A stretch of DNA of 64,000 bases, from positions 4,024,001-4,088,000 of the forward strand of contig NZ_CM125436.1 of the NCBI RefSeq assembly GCF_052072235.1. The letters run 5' to 3'. The notes under the pieces are model-generated. The model had not been told where the DNA came from. It did not search any database and saw only the letters and a list, made by a program, of their open reading frames with translations. A program made the translations under genes and the position numbers. Within the stretch, counting starts at the first letter, position 1, and each line of letters begins with the position of its first letter. Of this stretch, positions 1-8,893 are shown piece after piece. The DNA comes from Brevibacillus_D fluminis_A (GTDB lineage: Bacteria > Bacillota > Bacilli > Brevibacillales > Brevibacillaceae).

Positions 1-785
1 CCCGTCCGCTCCCAGTTGCGATTCAAGCGTCCCAAAATCAGCTCGCGATGATTGGTGACGACCTCGCCGTGGCCCGGCAGCACCATTTCGATGTCCATGT
101 CTGCGCACATTTCCAGCGCCGTCCGGTATTGGACGAGCGTCAATGGCCGCGTCAGCGTTTTGTCGCGCGGCGGCTCGGTAAACGCGTTGGACGAAATGTG
201 CTTGATGATGTGGTCGCCGCCGATGAAGACGCGATCCCGTTCCCGATACAGGGATAGATGGCTCTGCGAGTGTCCAGGCGTGTAAAGAACCTGCCATTCC
301 GCAAGACCCGGCACCCGCTGTTCATGTTTGAGCGCGAGATCGATTTTGCTCGGTGTGGAAAACGTCGTGATCATCTGGTGAAAACGCTGGATCAGCGACA
401 GCTTTTCTTCCGGCACACCGCTCTCCCGATAAATTTGCAGAAAAAACTGATCGTGGAAATCCATGAACGCCCTATCGTGCTCCACATACGGCCTTGCCAG
501 CGGATGCGCGAGCGTTACTGCGCCCGATACCTCGCGAACGCGCTCCAAAAGCCCGCAATGGTCTACGTGATGATGCGTCAAAACAACCTGCTCCACATCT
601 TCCAGCCGGTAGCCGATTTGCTCCATTCCACCCGCCAGCGCGCTCCACGCTTCCTCCGTCAGCGGACCTACATCGACCAGCGTCAGCGTCTCGCCAGCGA
701 CGAGATAAAGATTGACCTCGCCTACTGCAAACGGTGTCGGAATGGGAAGCTGATAAATGCCCTCTGCAATCATTGCTGTCTTCAC
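1..785 (-). CDS. MBL-fold metallo-hydrolase (3' end outside window)
   Basis: Minus-strand reading frame open from a GTG start at 785 to the window edge, so the C-terminus is missing. A GGAGGAG ribosome site lies 7-8 bases upstream of the GTG; an in-frame ATG at 771 is a weaker alternative. The protein has the metallo-beta-lactamase-fold signature THHHVDH at about residues 70-76, followed by downstream PGHS and GGDH segments and a PGHGE segment, which in the family supply metal ligands. Such proteins are zinc- or iron-dependent hydrolases of thioesters, glyoxal adducts or phosphoesters; the substrate here cannot be told. It is convergent with nothing and is separated from the diguanylate cyclase by a terminator. 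Confidence 0.85.
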   Translation of the reverse strand, partial: MKTAMIAEGIYQLPIPTPFAVGEVNLYLVAGETLTLVDVGPLTEEAWSALAGGMEQIGYRLEDVEQVVLTHHHVDHCGLLERVREVSGAVTLAHPLARPYVEHDRAFMDFHDQFFLQIYRESGVPEEKLSLIQRFHQMITTFSTPSKIDLALKHEQRVPGLAEWQVLYTPGHSQSHLSLYRERDRVFIGGDHIIKHISSNAFTEPPRDKTLTRPLTLVQYRTALEMCADMDIEMVLPGHGEVVTNHRELILGRLNRNWERT

Positions 786-905
786 GTTTCTCTCCTCCAA
801 GCCATCGTCATTCTTTTGGTGTGCCTGACCAAAATACGGGATGATGCCCGTGATCGTTCCATTGTAACATTTTTTGTCAGACAAACGCGCCGTCACGGCG
901 AAGGA

Positions 906-936
906 AAAGGAGGCACACCTTTTGCATGCCTCCTTT
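906..936 (-). terminator. Rho-independent terminator after the diguanylate cyclase
   Basis: Inverted repeat GGAGGC / GCCTCC flanked by A and T runs, 34 bases beyond the stop of the minus-strand gene ending at 970. Confidence 0.7.
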
Positions 937-969
937 GCTCACCCGGCCCGCCGCCGGAGTCTATCCCTC

Positions 970-3246
970 TTAATACGCTGTACGCACCTGATTGCGCCCT
1001 CGGCGTTTGGCTTCATAAAGCGCTACGTCTGCCGTATGGAACATGCTTTCCACCGACATGTTGCGCGCCCCTTCCCGACTCCAGGTCGCCAAGCCGCATG
1101 AGATCGTGACGCGCGGATTGGTTTCCTGCTCCACACTGGTGCGGATTCGTTCCGCCACCGAGAAGGCCGTCGCCTCTTCGACGCGGGGGAGATAGACCGC
1201 CAGCTCCTCGCCGCCCCAACGAGCGGCCACATCCGAGTCGCGGATATTGCTTTTGATCAGATTGGCGACTTGAATCAACACTTCATCGCCCACCTGATGG
1301 CCGTACGTATCGTTTACGCTCTTGAAATAGTCGACGTCCATCAGGATCAGCGAGCCTGCGCTATCGGTGTTCAGCGACCCTTGCACCTGATCGCCCAAAT
1401 ACCGCCGCGTCGAAAGCCCTGTCAAATTGTCCGTGATGACCATGCGCTCTACTTCGCTGTGCAGCATCGCATTGGTGATCGCCAGACTGGTATGCTGCCC
1501 GAAAATTTCCAGCAGCTTGAAATCGTCAAAGCTGAAAAAGTGGTGGCGCGAATCGCACACAAGCAAGACGCCAGACACTTCGGATTCCTGCAAAAGCGGC
1601 ACGGCCATCAGCGATGCGAACGGAACCAGCGAAAATGGCATCGTCTCCGTGCTCGGATTCGCCAAAATGACGGCCTGCTTGCTCCGGATAATATCGTGCA
1701 GCGGCTGCTGCAGCGCCGAGATCCGCTCGCCCGCATGCTCCGGATTGGAGGCTGAAAGTACGAGCAGCTGGTCCTCGTCCGCGTCTTTTTGCAAAATCGC
1801 GCAATACTCTGCCTCAAAGGTGGTAAGCAGCATCGTCGTCACGAATTGCAAAATCTCATCCAGGTTCAGGCTGCGGTTAAGCTGCTGGGCCATCTCGTTG
1901 ATCAGCCGCAGCTCCCGGATCAAATTGCGCGATTGCTGGTACAGCTGCGCGTTCTCAAATGCCGTGCCCGCCGTCTCCGCCAATATGGAGATGTAGTCCG
2001 TCTCATAGTTGTCGATATTGACGAGTTCCTTGGCCGACAGCTGCAGCACCCCGTACATCCCCTGCTTCCCGAGCAGCGGAGCCGCGATCACCGTAACCTT
2101 CTGCCCGTCCTCATCCAATTGGTTGCTGATGAGCCTGCCTTCCATATAGGCTTGGCTGCTGGTCACATTTTCGCCTGGAGAAAACGTCAGCTGCTTGACC
2201 GGCAACGTGGTGTTCGTCTCTACCGTTAAATACAGGTCGGCTTGAAAGTAGGGATAAAGGTTGTGCAAGCTTTGGATGATTTCAGTCAGCACTTCATCCA
2301 CGTCGATCGTCGCCTGAATTTTTTTGGTGATCTGGTACAGCATCTCTTTTTTTTGCACGTCCCGCCGCGTGTTGTCGGCAATGATCGTGCGCAATAAGGT
2401 GTAGCTGATCTTTTCGCCAATCTGCTGCAGAAACGCTACGTCCCGATCATCATAGAACAGTTCCGTTTCGTCGGCAGGCAGATGCAGGAACAAGGCTGTC
2501 AGAGGCTTGCCTTCACTGTGGATGGGAAAAATGATCAAACGCCGATCTTCCGAGGTCATCGGCTTGATCGGTTCATGTATGTACAGAGGAATGATTTGCG
2601 CCAGCTGCGTGTCGCTTTTGGTGCCGATCTCCTCGGTCGTGTATCGATCCTGTGGCAGGAGGTACCCTTTCTCATCGAGCTTGACAGCCGAACAAACCCC
2701 TTTGTCAATCACAGTCGCGATCTCCTGGATCAGACTTTGGACCAGCTCGGCATAACGGTCATACCGGTTGATATTCATCACGATGTCGCTCGTCGTATGC
2801 TGGATGTAGGCGTCATACCCCATGTAGACCAATGGCTCAAGACCGCGCATGTAGGACACCGGATCAAAATCAAGCTCGTCTTTGGGCAAAGCGAGACCGA
2901 TGATCGCGCGGATTCTGCCGTCGCTTTCTTTCAGCGGCAGCGCAACCATTGCGCAATCCTGCTCACCGGAAACAGCCGAAGCGTTGCCGGAAACGATCTG
3001 GCCGGAGTCGATGGCGCGCTTGACGACAGATTCCGGCGTCTGTGCCAGCGATTCGCCTGTATGCCAATGAAAGGCGCCCGGTATCCAGGTTTGGCCGACC
3101 TGCATGGAGAACATGTGAAGCAAACAGCCTTTAGCATCAGTCAAGAAGAGGATACCAGGGCGGTTTTCGGGCCATGTATACAAGAGAAAGTGGGTCATAT
3201 ATGAAAATACGGTTTCCAATTTGCCCAACATTTGTTTGTGCACCAA
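970..3246 (-). CDS. GAF-domain diguanylate cyclase (GGDEF)
   Basis: About 758 residues. The C-terminal 160 residues form a GGDEF domain with an intact GGEEL active site (first Gly near residue 678), predicting synthesis of cyclic di-GMP from two GTP. An RDSD motif ends five residues before GGEEL, matching the allosteric inhibitory site RxxD. The preceding 600 residues look like two or three GAF-type sensor domains (two clear ones about 290-440 and 445-590) plus an N-terminal region of unclear fold; no membrane segment is evident, so it is probably cytoplasmic. Start is TTG at 3246 or the adjacent GTG at 3243, both downstream of AGGAGAGAGGGA. The signal sensed is unknown. Confidence 0.9.
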   Translation of the reverse strand: MVHKQMLGKLETVFSYMTHFLLYTWPENRPGILFLTDAKGCLLHMFSMQVGQTWIPGAFHWHTGESLAQTPESVVKRAIDSGQIVSGNASAVSGEQDCAMVALPLKESDGRIRAIIGLALPKDELDFDPVSYMRGLEPLVYMGYDAYIQHTTSDIVMNINRYDRYAELVQSLIQEIATVIDKGVCSAVKLDEKGYLLPQDRYTTEEIGTKSDTQLAQIIPLYIHEPIKPMTSEDRRLIIFPIHSEGKPLTALFLHLPADETELFYDDRDVAFLQQIGEKISYTLLRTIIADNTRRDVQKKEMLYQITKKIQATIDVDEVLTEIIQSLHNLYPYFQADLYLTVETNTTLPVKQLTFSPGENVTSSQAYMEGRLISNQLDEDGQKVTVIAAPLLGKQGMYGVLQLSAKELVNIDNYETDYISILAETAGTAFENAQLYQQSRNLIRELRLINEMAQQLNRSLNLDEILQFVTTMLLTTFEAEYCAILQKDADEDQLLVLSASNPEHAGERISALQQPLHDIIRSKQAVILANPSTETMPFSLVPFASLMAVPLLQESEVSGVLLVCDSRHHFFSFDDFKLLEIFGQHTSLAITNAMLHSEVERMVITDNLTGLSTRRYLGDQVQGSLNTDSAGSLILMDVDYFKSVNDTYGHQVGDEVLIQVANLIKSNIRDSDVAARWGGEELAVYLPRVEEATAFSVAERIRTSVEQETNPRVTISCGLATWSREGARNMSVESMFHTADVALYEAKRRGRNQVRTAY

Positions 3247-3273
3247 AAAATCCCTCTCTCCTTCTCTATTAAT

Positions 3274-3861
3274 TTATAAATGTGGCGTACTATTTACTCC
3301 GATCGTTTCCCATGTATATGAAGCCGGGTCATAGGCCAATTTGGTGATGCCGGTATTGTCCAACCTGGTGATGCCCGTCCCCATCGTTCCGTTGGAGATG
3401 CGGTATAAAAAGGAGTTGATATACCCACCATGCGAAACGACGGCAATCGTCTCATCCGTATGGTTTTGCACCAACTCGGACAAGCAAGAAAAAGCGCGAT
3501 CTTGGATCGCGTCCACGGATTCGATGCCCAAAAGCGATTCATCGTCACCTGCCTGCTGCATCCGTTCCCTTACTTCTTCGTAAGAGAGTCCTTCCAATTC
3601 TCCGTAGCTGCGTTCACGCAAACGAACAAGCGCCTCTAGCGGGCTCCCTGTCGCTTGTGACAGCCGGAAAGCCGTATCATAGGCGCGCTTGAGATCACTC
3701 GAATAAATTTTGTTGAAGCGTTCGCGGGCCAGAAATGCCGCCAGTTTGTCGGCTTGTTCCAGGCCAATCGCGTTCAATTGCACATCGCTATGCCCTTGAA
3801 TCCGCCGCTCTTTATTCCAGTCGGTTTCTCCGTGGCGAATCAAGTATAGGATGGTACCCAT
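3274..3861 (-). CDS. Histidine phosphatase family protein (phosphoglycerate mutase-like)
   Basis: 195 residues. The N-terminal LIRHGETDWN motif carries the catalytic RHG histidine, and the second histidine is in VVSHGG near residue 143. Length and motifs fit the cofactor-dependent phosphoglycerate mutase/acid phosphatase superfamily (PhoE, CobC, GpmB-like). Members remove phosphate from many small molecules; nothing in the sequence fixes the substrate, and the neighbours (diguanylate cyclase 27 bases downstream on the same strand, exported protein divergent) do not help. It may be co-transcribed with the cyclase. Confidence 0.88.
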   Translation of the reverse strand: MGTILYLIRHGETDWNKERRIQGHSDVQLNAIGLEQADKLAAFLARERFNKIYSSDLKRAYDTAFRLSQATGSPLEALVRLRERSYGELEGLSYEEVRERMQQAGDDESLLGIESVDAIQDRAFSCLSELVQNHTDETIAVVSHGGYINSFLYRISNGTMGTGITRLDNTGITKLAYDPASYTWETIGVNSTPHL

Positions 3862-4056
3862 TTCTCTTAAAGCCCCCTCGAATTGACTCGATTGCTTCTA
3901 TTATAGTGGATATTTGCACAACACGCCACAATCTTTGTAAAACACTGTCAGTTACCAATCATCAGATTTATCCCTGTCCTTGAAACGAATGCCAGACACG
4001 CGTCGTCAAATGGTTCAGAAGAAGAAGTTTCCACAAGATCCTAAGGAGGATAACCG

Positions 4057-6327
4057 ATGAACCCCATGATGAAACGTTCTTTATTCCTGCTTTTGACCGC
4101 TTCCCTGCTCGCACCGGCAAGCGTGTTCGCAGCTCAGCCAGCGGCGAGCCCTTCGGCAATCAAAGCGATTGCGGCCTCTGAAGTCGCGGCTCAAGCAGCC
4201 AACGCCAAATTATCGAAGGATGCCGCCTACCAAAAAGCGCTTGTCTTTGCGAAGCTTCCAGACGGCATGAAGCTGGATAATACGTATTTTCGGTCAGGTG
4301 ACGCCTGGCGCTCCTTCCCGGAATGGACTTTTTCCTGGAGCAAAACGAAAGGCGACGATGGCGGTTCGCTGTACATCACCGTATCGGTCGACGCGAATAC
4401 CGGCGGCCTGACCATCTACTCCCGCAGCACCGATCGGGACAGCGTCAGCACAACGAAAATAAGCCGGGAGGCCGCGCAGAAAAAAGCGGATCAGTTCCTC
4501 AAGCAAGCGAACGCGCAAAAAGCAGAATTCGTCAAGCTGTACGACCGCGACCTGGCCGCACAAAAGCCGCCGCTTGGCGTCACCGTCTTCCACAATTTCC
4601 ATTATGTCCGCTATGTGGACGGCATCCCGTTCCCGGATAACGGCGTCGATATCACCGTGGACGGCAGCGGCATGATCACCAGCTACAGCCTCAACTGGTC
4701 CGATTCCGTCAATTTCGCGAAATCAGGCGATCTGATCGATGCAAAAGCGGCATTGGCGGCATTCAAGACAGGCACGAAAGCGAAAATGGCGTACTTGCTG
4801 CCGTGGGAGAATCAAAATCAGGACAATCAGAAGCCTGTCCTCGTCTACCGCAATCCGTTCCTCAACTATTTGGATGCCAAGACAGGCAAGCTGGTCAATT
4901 CCTCGTTGAAAGAATGGAAAGAGACAGAGCCGGAAGCCGTGAGCGAAAGCAAGCTGCCTGCCCTCCATTCCGGCAGCCAGATGACACAGGACGAGGCATA
5001 CGCGTTTGCGCAAAAGATTTTGCCGCTCTCCGGGTACCAACTGCGCAACGCCAGCTACAATGAATCCAGCTATCGCGGCAACCGTCCCGTCTGGAACCTG
5101 CAGCTGGAAAAAAAAGATAAGAACGCCGATGCGCGCCAAGCGTACTGCGAAATCGATGCGCTCTCCGGAGATGTCCTTTCGTTTAGCAACGATGTGCATG
5201 CCATGCTTTCGGAAAAAGCCGGCACCGTTTCGAGCAGCAAAACGGCCAGCCTGAAAAAAGCGGCGCTGGACACGTTGCGGAAATGGTCGCCGACCTATGC
5301 CTCCGATCTCTATTATGTCGATGGGAACAATGGGGATAACGGCAAAAATCCGGGCGGCTCCAACGCTTCCTATTATCAGTTCCAGCGCTTCGTCAACGGC
5401 GTACAGGCTGCTTCCGGCGGAGCCAGCGTAACGATCGACAACGAAACGGGCGAAGTCACTTCCTATTATGTAAATGTCGGGTCGGAATCGTATCCGAAAG
5501 CATTGCCGGATCACATCTCTGCCGATCAGGCCACGGATGCGTGGCTGAAAGAGGCCGAGCCGGAACTCGTGTACATCAGCGAGCCGATCGCGCCGGAAGA
5601 GCAGAAAAAAGCGGACGGCGCGGAACCGCGCAACGCGAAGCTGGTATATCGCATGAGCGTCACGCCTGCGGACGATTCGTACGTCCTCGACGCGGCAAGC
5701 GGCGGATGGATTGCCGAATCCACAGGCAAACCGTATACGCTCCATCGCGAAACGCCTACCGACATTGCGGGCAACCCTGCGGAAGACGCCCTGCTGCTCA
5801 TGTACCAATACGACGCGATCTCGATCAAGGACGGCAAACTGATGCCGGAACTGCCGATTTCGCGCGGCGAAATGATCGACATGCTGATCATCACGCTCAA
5901 CCAGGGGAAAATTTCGCCATTGGCTTATGAATCCCGCGCCGCATCGTATGCCGATGTTGCCAAGTCGTCCCGATACTTCGCCTCTGTCGAAAATGCCGTT
6001 GACCGCGGACTGCTCGACAAGAGCGCCAAAAATTTGAACCCTGACCAAAAAATCACGCGTGCGGAATTGGCCGACATGCTTGTCCGCGCACTGGGCTACC
6101 GCCAGCTCGCCAGCTACAACGACATGTTCACGACCAAGCTGACCGACATCGCCAACAACAAGCTGCGCGGCCCGATCATCATCATTCATTCGCTCGGGAT
6201 CATGCCTGCCGAACAAAACCTGTTCAAGCCGGATGAAGAAGTATCCCGTGCGGATGCAGCGCTCGCCTTCTCCCGTTTCCTGGAAAAACGAGCGGAATTG
6301 GTAGAAAAACAAAACCTGAATCGCTAG
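4057..6327 (+). CDS. Exported YcdB/YcdC-domain protein with C-terminal S-layer homology domains
   Basis: 756 residues, ATG preceded by AAGGAGG at ideal spacing. The N-terminus has lysine/arginine, a hydrophobic stretch and an AxA-like cleavage site (residues 1-26), a typical Sec signal peptide. The middle (about 50-560) shows two to three repeats of the YcdB/YcdC (PepSY-like) type, rich in conserved GxDxxSG-like turns and tyrosines. The last 150 residues (from about 600) contain three S-layer homology segments with ISRGE, ITRAE and VSRAD motifs, which bind secondary cell-wall polymer. Prediction: a cell-surface-anchored protein; PepSY-like domains often inhibit proteases, so a role in protecting or regulating surface proteolysis is only an inference. 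Confidence 0.85.
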   Translation: MNPMMKRSLFLLLTASLLAPASVFAAQPAASPSAIKAIAASEVAAQAANAKLSKDAAYQKALVFAKLPDGMKLDNTYFRSGDAWRSFPEWTFSWSKTKGDDGGSLYITVSVDANTGGLTIYSRSTDRDSVSTTKISREAAQKKADQFLKQANAQKAEFVKLYDRDLAAQKPPLGVTVFHNFHYVRYVDGIPFPDNGVDITVDGSGMITSYSLNWSDSVNFAKSGDLIDAKAALAAFKTGTKAKMAYLLPWENQNQDNQKPVLVYRNPFLNYLDAKTGKLVNSSLKEWKETEPEAVSESKLPALHSGSQMTQDEAYAFAQKILPLSGYQLRNASYNESSYRGNRPVWNLQLEKKDKNADARQAYCEIDALSGDVLSFSNDVHAMLSEKAGTVSSSKTASLKKAALDTLRKWSPTYASDLYYVDGNNGDNGKNPGGSNASYYQFQRFVNGVQAASGGASVTIDNETGEVTSYYVNVGSESYPKALPDHISADQATDAWLKEAEPELVYISEPIAPEEQKKADGAEPRNAKLVYRMSVTPADDSYVLDAASGGWIAESTGKPYTLHRETPTDIAGNPAEDALLLMYQYDAISIKDGKLMPELPISRGEMIDMLIITLNQGKISPLAYESRAASYADVAKSSRYFASVENAVDRGLLDKSAKNLNPDQKITRAELADMLVRALGYRQLASYNDMFTTKLTDIANNKLRGPIIIIHSLGIMPAEQNLFKPDEEVSRADAALAFSRFLEKRAELVEKQNLNR

Positions 6328-6343
6328 TCATGCATCATTCTCC

Positions 6344-6371
6344 TTGACACAGCCTATGCCGCCAATATACT
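6344..6371 (+). promoter_or_regulatory. Promoter of rpsD
   Basis: TTGACA at 6344-6349, 16-base spacer, TATACT at 6366-6371. It lies about 205 bases before the rpsD start, leaving a long untranslated leader. Confidence 0.7.
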
Positions 6372-6379
6372 ATAAAGTG

Positions 6380-6576
6380 TATGTGTTATAGGGTAGCAAT
6401 GATTGTAGGTAAAAACGGAAGGTGACCCTCTTTGTTTTGTCCCTTACAGACAGCGGCTGAAGCTCTGTGAGGAGCACGATGCGGAAATGCTACCGTCCGA
6501 TGGTCGTGTAGATAAAGACGAGACAAGCCTTGCGGAAGTAAACACCTGCGAATCCAATTTAAAGGAGAATGAAAAC
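6380..6576 (+). promoter_or_regulatory. Long leader of rpsD, possible S4 autoregulatory RNA
   Basis: About 190 bases of untranslated leader separate the promoter from rpsD, with several short complementary segments (for example the GTGAGG/CTCTGTGAG region and GCGGAAATGC/GCAATG-type pairings). In Bacillus subtilis ribosomal protein S4 binds a structured leader of its own mRNA and represses translation; position and length here fit that, but I did not derive a full fold and no ORF is present. Confidence 0.45.
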
Positions 6577-7176
6577 ATGTCACGTTACACAGGTCCTGCT
6601 CACAAACTGGCCCGTCGTCTGGGTATCTCCCTCGATGGTACAGGAAAAGACATTAAACGCAACTTCCCACCGGGACAACACGGTCACAACAACCGTCGCA
6701 AAATGAGCGAATACGGTATCCAATTGCAAGAAAAACAAAAACTGCGCCATATGTTTGGTGTGAACGAAAAACAATTCCGCCGCACATTCGACCAGTCCGC
6801 TAAAATGGCTGGCGTACACGGTGAAAACTTCATGAAATTGCTGGAATCCCGTTTGGATAACGTGGTATACCGCATGGGCTTCGCTTCTACCCGTCGCCAA
6901 TCCCGCCAATTGGTAAACCATGGTCACTTCTTGGTAAACGGTAAAAAGGTTAACATTCCTTCCTACCGCGTACAACCAGGTGACGTAATCAGCCTGCGTG
7001 AAAAATCCCGCAACCTGCAAGTTGTGAAGGAAGCAATCGAATCCCGCAACTTCTTGCCAAACTACATCACGTTCAACGACAGCGCGCTGGAAGGTACTTT
7101 CACTCGCTTGCCAGACCGTGAAGAAATGCCTGCAGAAATCAACGAGAAACTGATCGTTGAGTACTACAGCCGTTAA
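6577..7176 (+). CDS. rpsD: 30S ribosomal protein S4
   Basis: 199 residues starting MSRYTGPAHK, the usual start of Bacillota S4, with AAAGGAG nine bases upstream; an upstream in-frame extension is leader sequence, not coding. The N-terminal zinc-less S4 domain is followed by the S4 RNA-binding motif (about residues 90-150, with SRLDNVVYR and SRRQSRQLV-like signatures). S4 nucleates assembly of the small ribosomal subunit on 16S rRNA and in this group autoregulates its mRNA. Single-gene transcription unit with its own promoter and strong terminator, as in Bacillus. Codon use is more biased than in the neighbours, as expected for high expression. Confidence 0.98.
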   Translation: MSRYTGPAHKLARRLGISLDGTGKDIKRNFPPGQHGHNNRRKMSEYGIQLQEKQKLRHMFGVNEKQFRRTFDQSAKMAGVHGENFMKLLESRLDNVVYRMGFASTRRQSRQLVNHGHFLVNGKKVNIPSYRVQPGDVISLREKSRNLQVVKEAIESRNFLPNYITFNDSALEGTFTRLPDREEMPAEINEKLIVEYYSR

Positions 7177-7183
7177 TAACGAC

Positions 7184-7217
7184 AAAGGGTTGGAGCCATC
7201 CGGTTCCAACCCTTTTT
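7184..7217 (+). terminator. Terminator of rpsD
   Basis: AAAGGGTTGGA / TTCCAACCCTTTTTT stem-loop eight bases after the rpsD stop codon. Confidence 0.92.
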
Positions 7218-7254
7218 TACCCCCGTTATCTCGACTCCTTGCACCCCCTGGGCG

Positions 7255-7329
7255 TTAGGCTAAACATGCAATCGCTTCGATCTCCACCTGCGCATCGCGC
7301 GGCAACCGCGCAACTATCACATTCCGCAA
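7255..7329 (-). pseudogene. Remnant of a RidA/YjgF-family gene (C-terminal 24 codons)
   Basis: The minus strand reads 24 codons ending in a stop with the segments VARLPRDAQVEIEAIA, the highly conserved C-terminal strand of RidA (reactive enamine/imine deaminase) proteins. Just upstream the frame meets a TGA and no longer RidA-like sequence is found, so only the tail survives. There is no start codon or ribosome site. I read it as a deletion relic, probably made when the adjacent MFS gene or its flank arrived. Confidence 0.55.
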
Positions 7330-7423
7330 TCACTTCGAAGTTGGTTGACGAAACCAATAACAAACATTATACTTTACAAAGTATTTTATATAGAGTTGTT
7401 TTTTAGAGAGGAGTATTCCCGCT

Positions 7424-8800
7424 ATGACTTCCCAACAGACGAAGCTCGTCTTTTCCCTCTGCTTTGCCGTCCTTTTCGCCGTCATGAGCGGAACCATGTT
7501 CAACGTCGCATTGCCGCAAATCGCCAAAGACTACAGCTTGCTGCCGACGCAGGTCAGCTGGGTTGTGGTCGGCTACGGCGTTATTTTCGCGATCGGCTCG
7601 GTTACATACGGCAAGCTCGCCGACTTGTTCCCGGTTCGCCGTTTGATCGTGGTCGGGCTCAGCATTTTTTGCCTCGGGTCGATCTGCGGCTTTTTCGCTG
7701 GCCATTACGGCTTCGTGATTGCAGCCAGGCTCATTCAAGCAAGCGGTGCGGCGGCTGTCCCGGCATTATCCATGATCGTCGCCACCAAATATTTTCCACC
7801 TGAAAAGCGCGGCCATGTGCTCGGTTACGTCTCGTCGACCGTCGCGCTGGGCATGGGGGTCGGTCCGATCTTGAGCGGTCTCGTCACCCAGTTTCTCGGC
7901 TGGAGCTACCTGTTTCTCATTCCGGTCATCAGCCTTTTCGCCCTGCCGCTCTTGCAGAAAACGTTGCCGGCGGAGAAACCGGCCAGCGGCGGCAGCTTTG
8001 ATGCGCTCGGTGCCGTGCTGCTCGCTTCCGGAATCGCTTCCCTCCTGCTCGGTCTCAATGTCAGCGGATGGTTTTTCCTGGCGGGCGTCATCTTGCTGGC
8101 CTTGTTTGTTGTGCAAATTCGCCGCAGCCCCTCCCCGTTTGTCCAGGTTCGGCTGCTCGCCAACAAACCGTATCGCCTGCTCTTGTTCATCGGGATGCTG
8201 CTCTATTTCTGCCTCAGCTCCGCGCTGTTTTTGCTGCCGCTTCTCTTGAAGGAAGCGAACGGGCTGCAAGCCGGCTCGATCGGGCTGGTCCTGTTCCCGG
8301 GGGCGATTCTCACCGCCATCCTCGGCTCCCATTTCGGCAAGCTGTCGGACCGCTTCGGCAGCCCTGCGATCATGCGCGGAGCCGTCCTGGTGATGAGCCT
8401 GGCGTTTGCGGCTCTGTCGACCATCATCGGTTTTTCGCCCGTCTGGATCGGTGTTTTCATCGCATTCGTCAACCTGAGCTTTTCCGCGATCCAGTCGTCG
8501 CTCGGCAGCTATGTCTCCCGCCCGCTTGACCGTTCGGAAATGGGCGTCGGCATGGGACTCTTCAATTTGAGCACGTTTTTGGGCAACGCGATCGGGCCTG
8601 CTTTGGCCAGCCGGTTTCTGGAATTGGAAACTGCCCGGTGGAACCTGCTCACAACGTCCCCGTACCACTCCTTTTCCAACGCGTTCCTCCTTCTGGTCGC
8701 CGTGGCGCTCAGCTCCTTGCTGGTGCTTGCGATCGTCCAGCTTCATATGCGCGGCGGCAAGAGAGCCGCACGCCAGCAAAAAGAAACGCTCCCGACGTAA
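7424..8800 (+). CDS. MFS drug/solute exporter, 14-TM DHA2-like
   Basis: 458 residues, highly hydrophobic, with the major facilitator loop motif GKLADLFPVRR (about 62-72) and an antiporter-type motif C segment LGMGVGPILSG (about 143-153). The overall pattern resembles the Tet(K)/Tet(L)/LmrB branch of proton-coupled exporters, which have 14 membrane helices. Likely exports drugs or cationic compounds by proton antiport; substrate not predictable. GAGAGGAG precedes the ATG. Stands alone between a RidA remnant and the penicillin-binding protein gene, with its own terminator overlapping the stop codon region. Confidence 0.85.
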   Translation: MTSQQTKLVFSLCFAVLFAVMSGTMFNVALPQIAKDYSLLPTQVSWVVVGYGVIFAIGSVTYGKLADLFPVRRLIVVGLSIFCLGSICGFFAGHYGFVIAARLIQASGAAAVPALSMIVATKYFPPEKRGHVLGYVSSTVALGMGVGPILSGLVTQFLGWSYLFLIPVISLFALPLLQKTLPAEKPASGGSFDALGAVLLASGIASLLLGLNVSGWFFLAGVILLALFVVQIRRSPSPFVQVRLLANKPYRLLLFIGMLLYFCLSSALFLLPLLLKEANGLQAGSIGLVLFPGAILTAILGSHFGKLSDRFGSPAIMRGAVLVMSLAFAALSTIIGFSPVWIGVFIAFVNLSFSAIQSSLGSYVSRPLDRSEMGVGMGLFNLSTFLGNAIGPALASRFLELETARWNLLTTSPYHSFSNAFLLLVAVALSSLLVLAIVQLHMRGGKRAARQQKETLPT

Positions 8801-8816
8801 TGTCAGGAGCGTTTTT
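8784..8816 (+). terminator. Terminator of the MFS gene
   Basis: AAACGCTCC / GGAGCGTTTTT stem-loop that starts within the last codons of the MFS gene. Confidence 0.88.
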
Positions 8817-8851
8817 GCTGCTCCCTTTTAACTATGCCTGATTTTTCTACT

Positions 8852-8862
8852 TATGGTATAAT
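8852..8862 (+). promoter_or_regulatory. Extended -10 promoter of the penicillin-binding protein gene
   Basis: TATGGTATAAT, an extended -10 (TGnTATAAT-like) element 31 bases before the ATG. No good -35 box is seen, which is usual for extended -10 promoters. Confidence 0.5.
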
Positions 8863-8893
8863 GGGGTCGATTCTTGTAGGAGGTTGTTCGCAT

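Noticed and set aside
4723..6312. 529-codon frame antisense to the YcdB/SLH gene, and similar long antisense frames across PBP, gbsR-opuA and RND genes
   Set aside because: Low-complexity Arg/His-rich translations without start signals; shadows of GC-biased genes.
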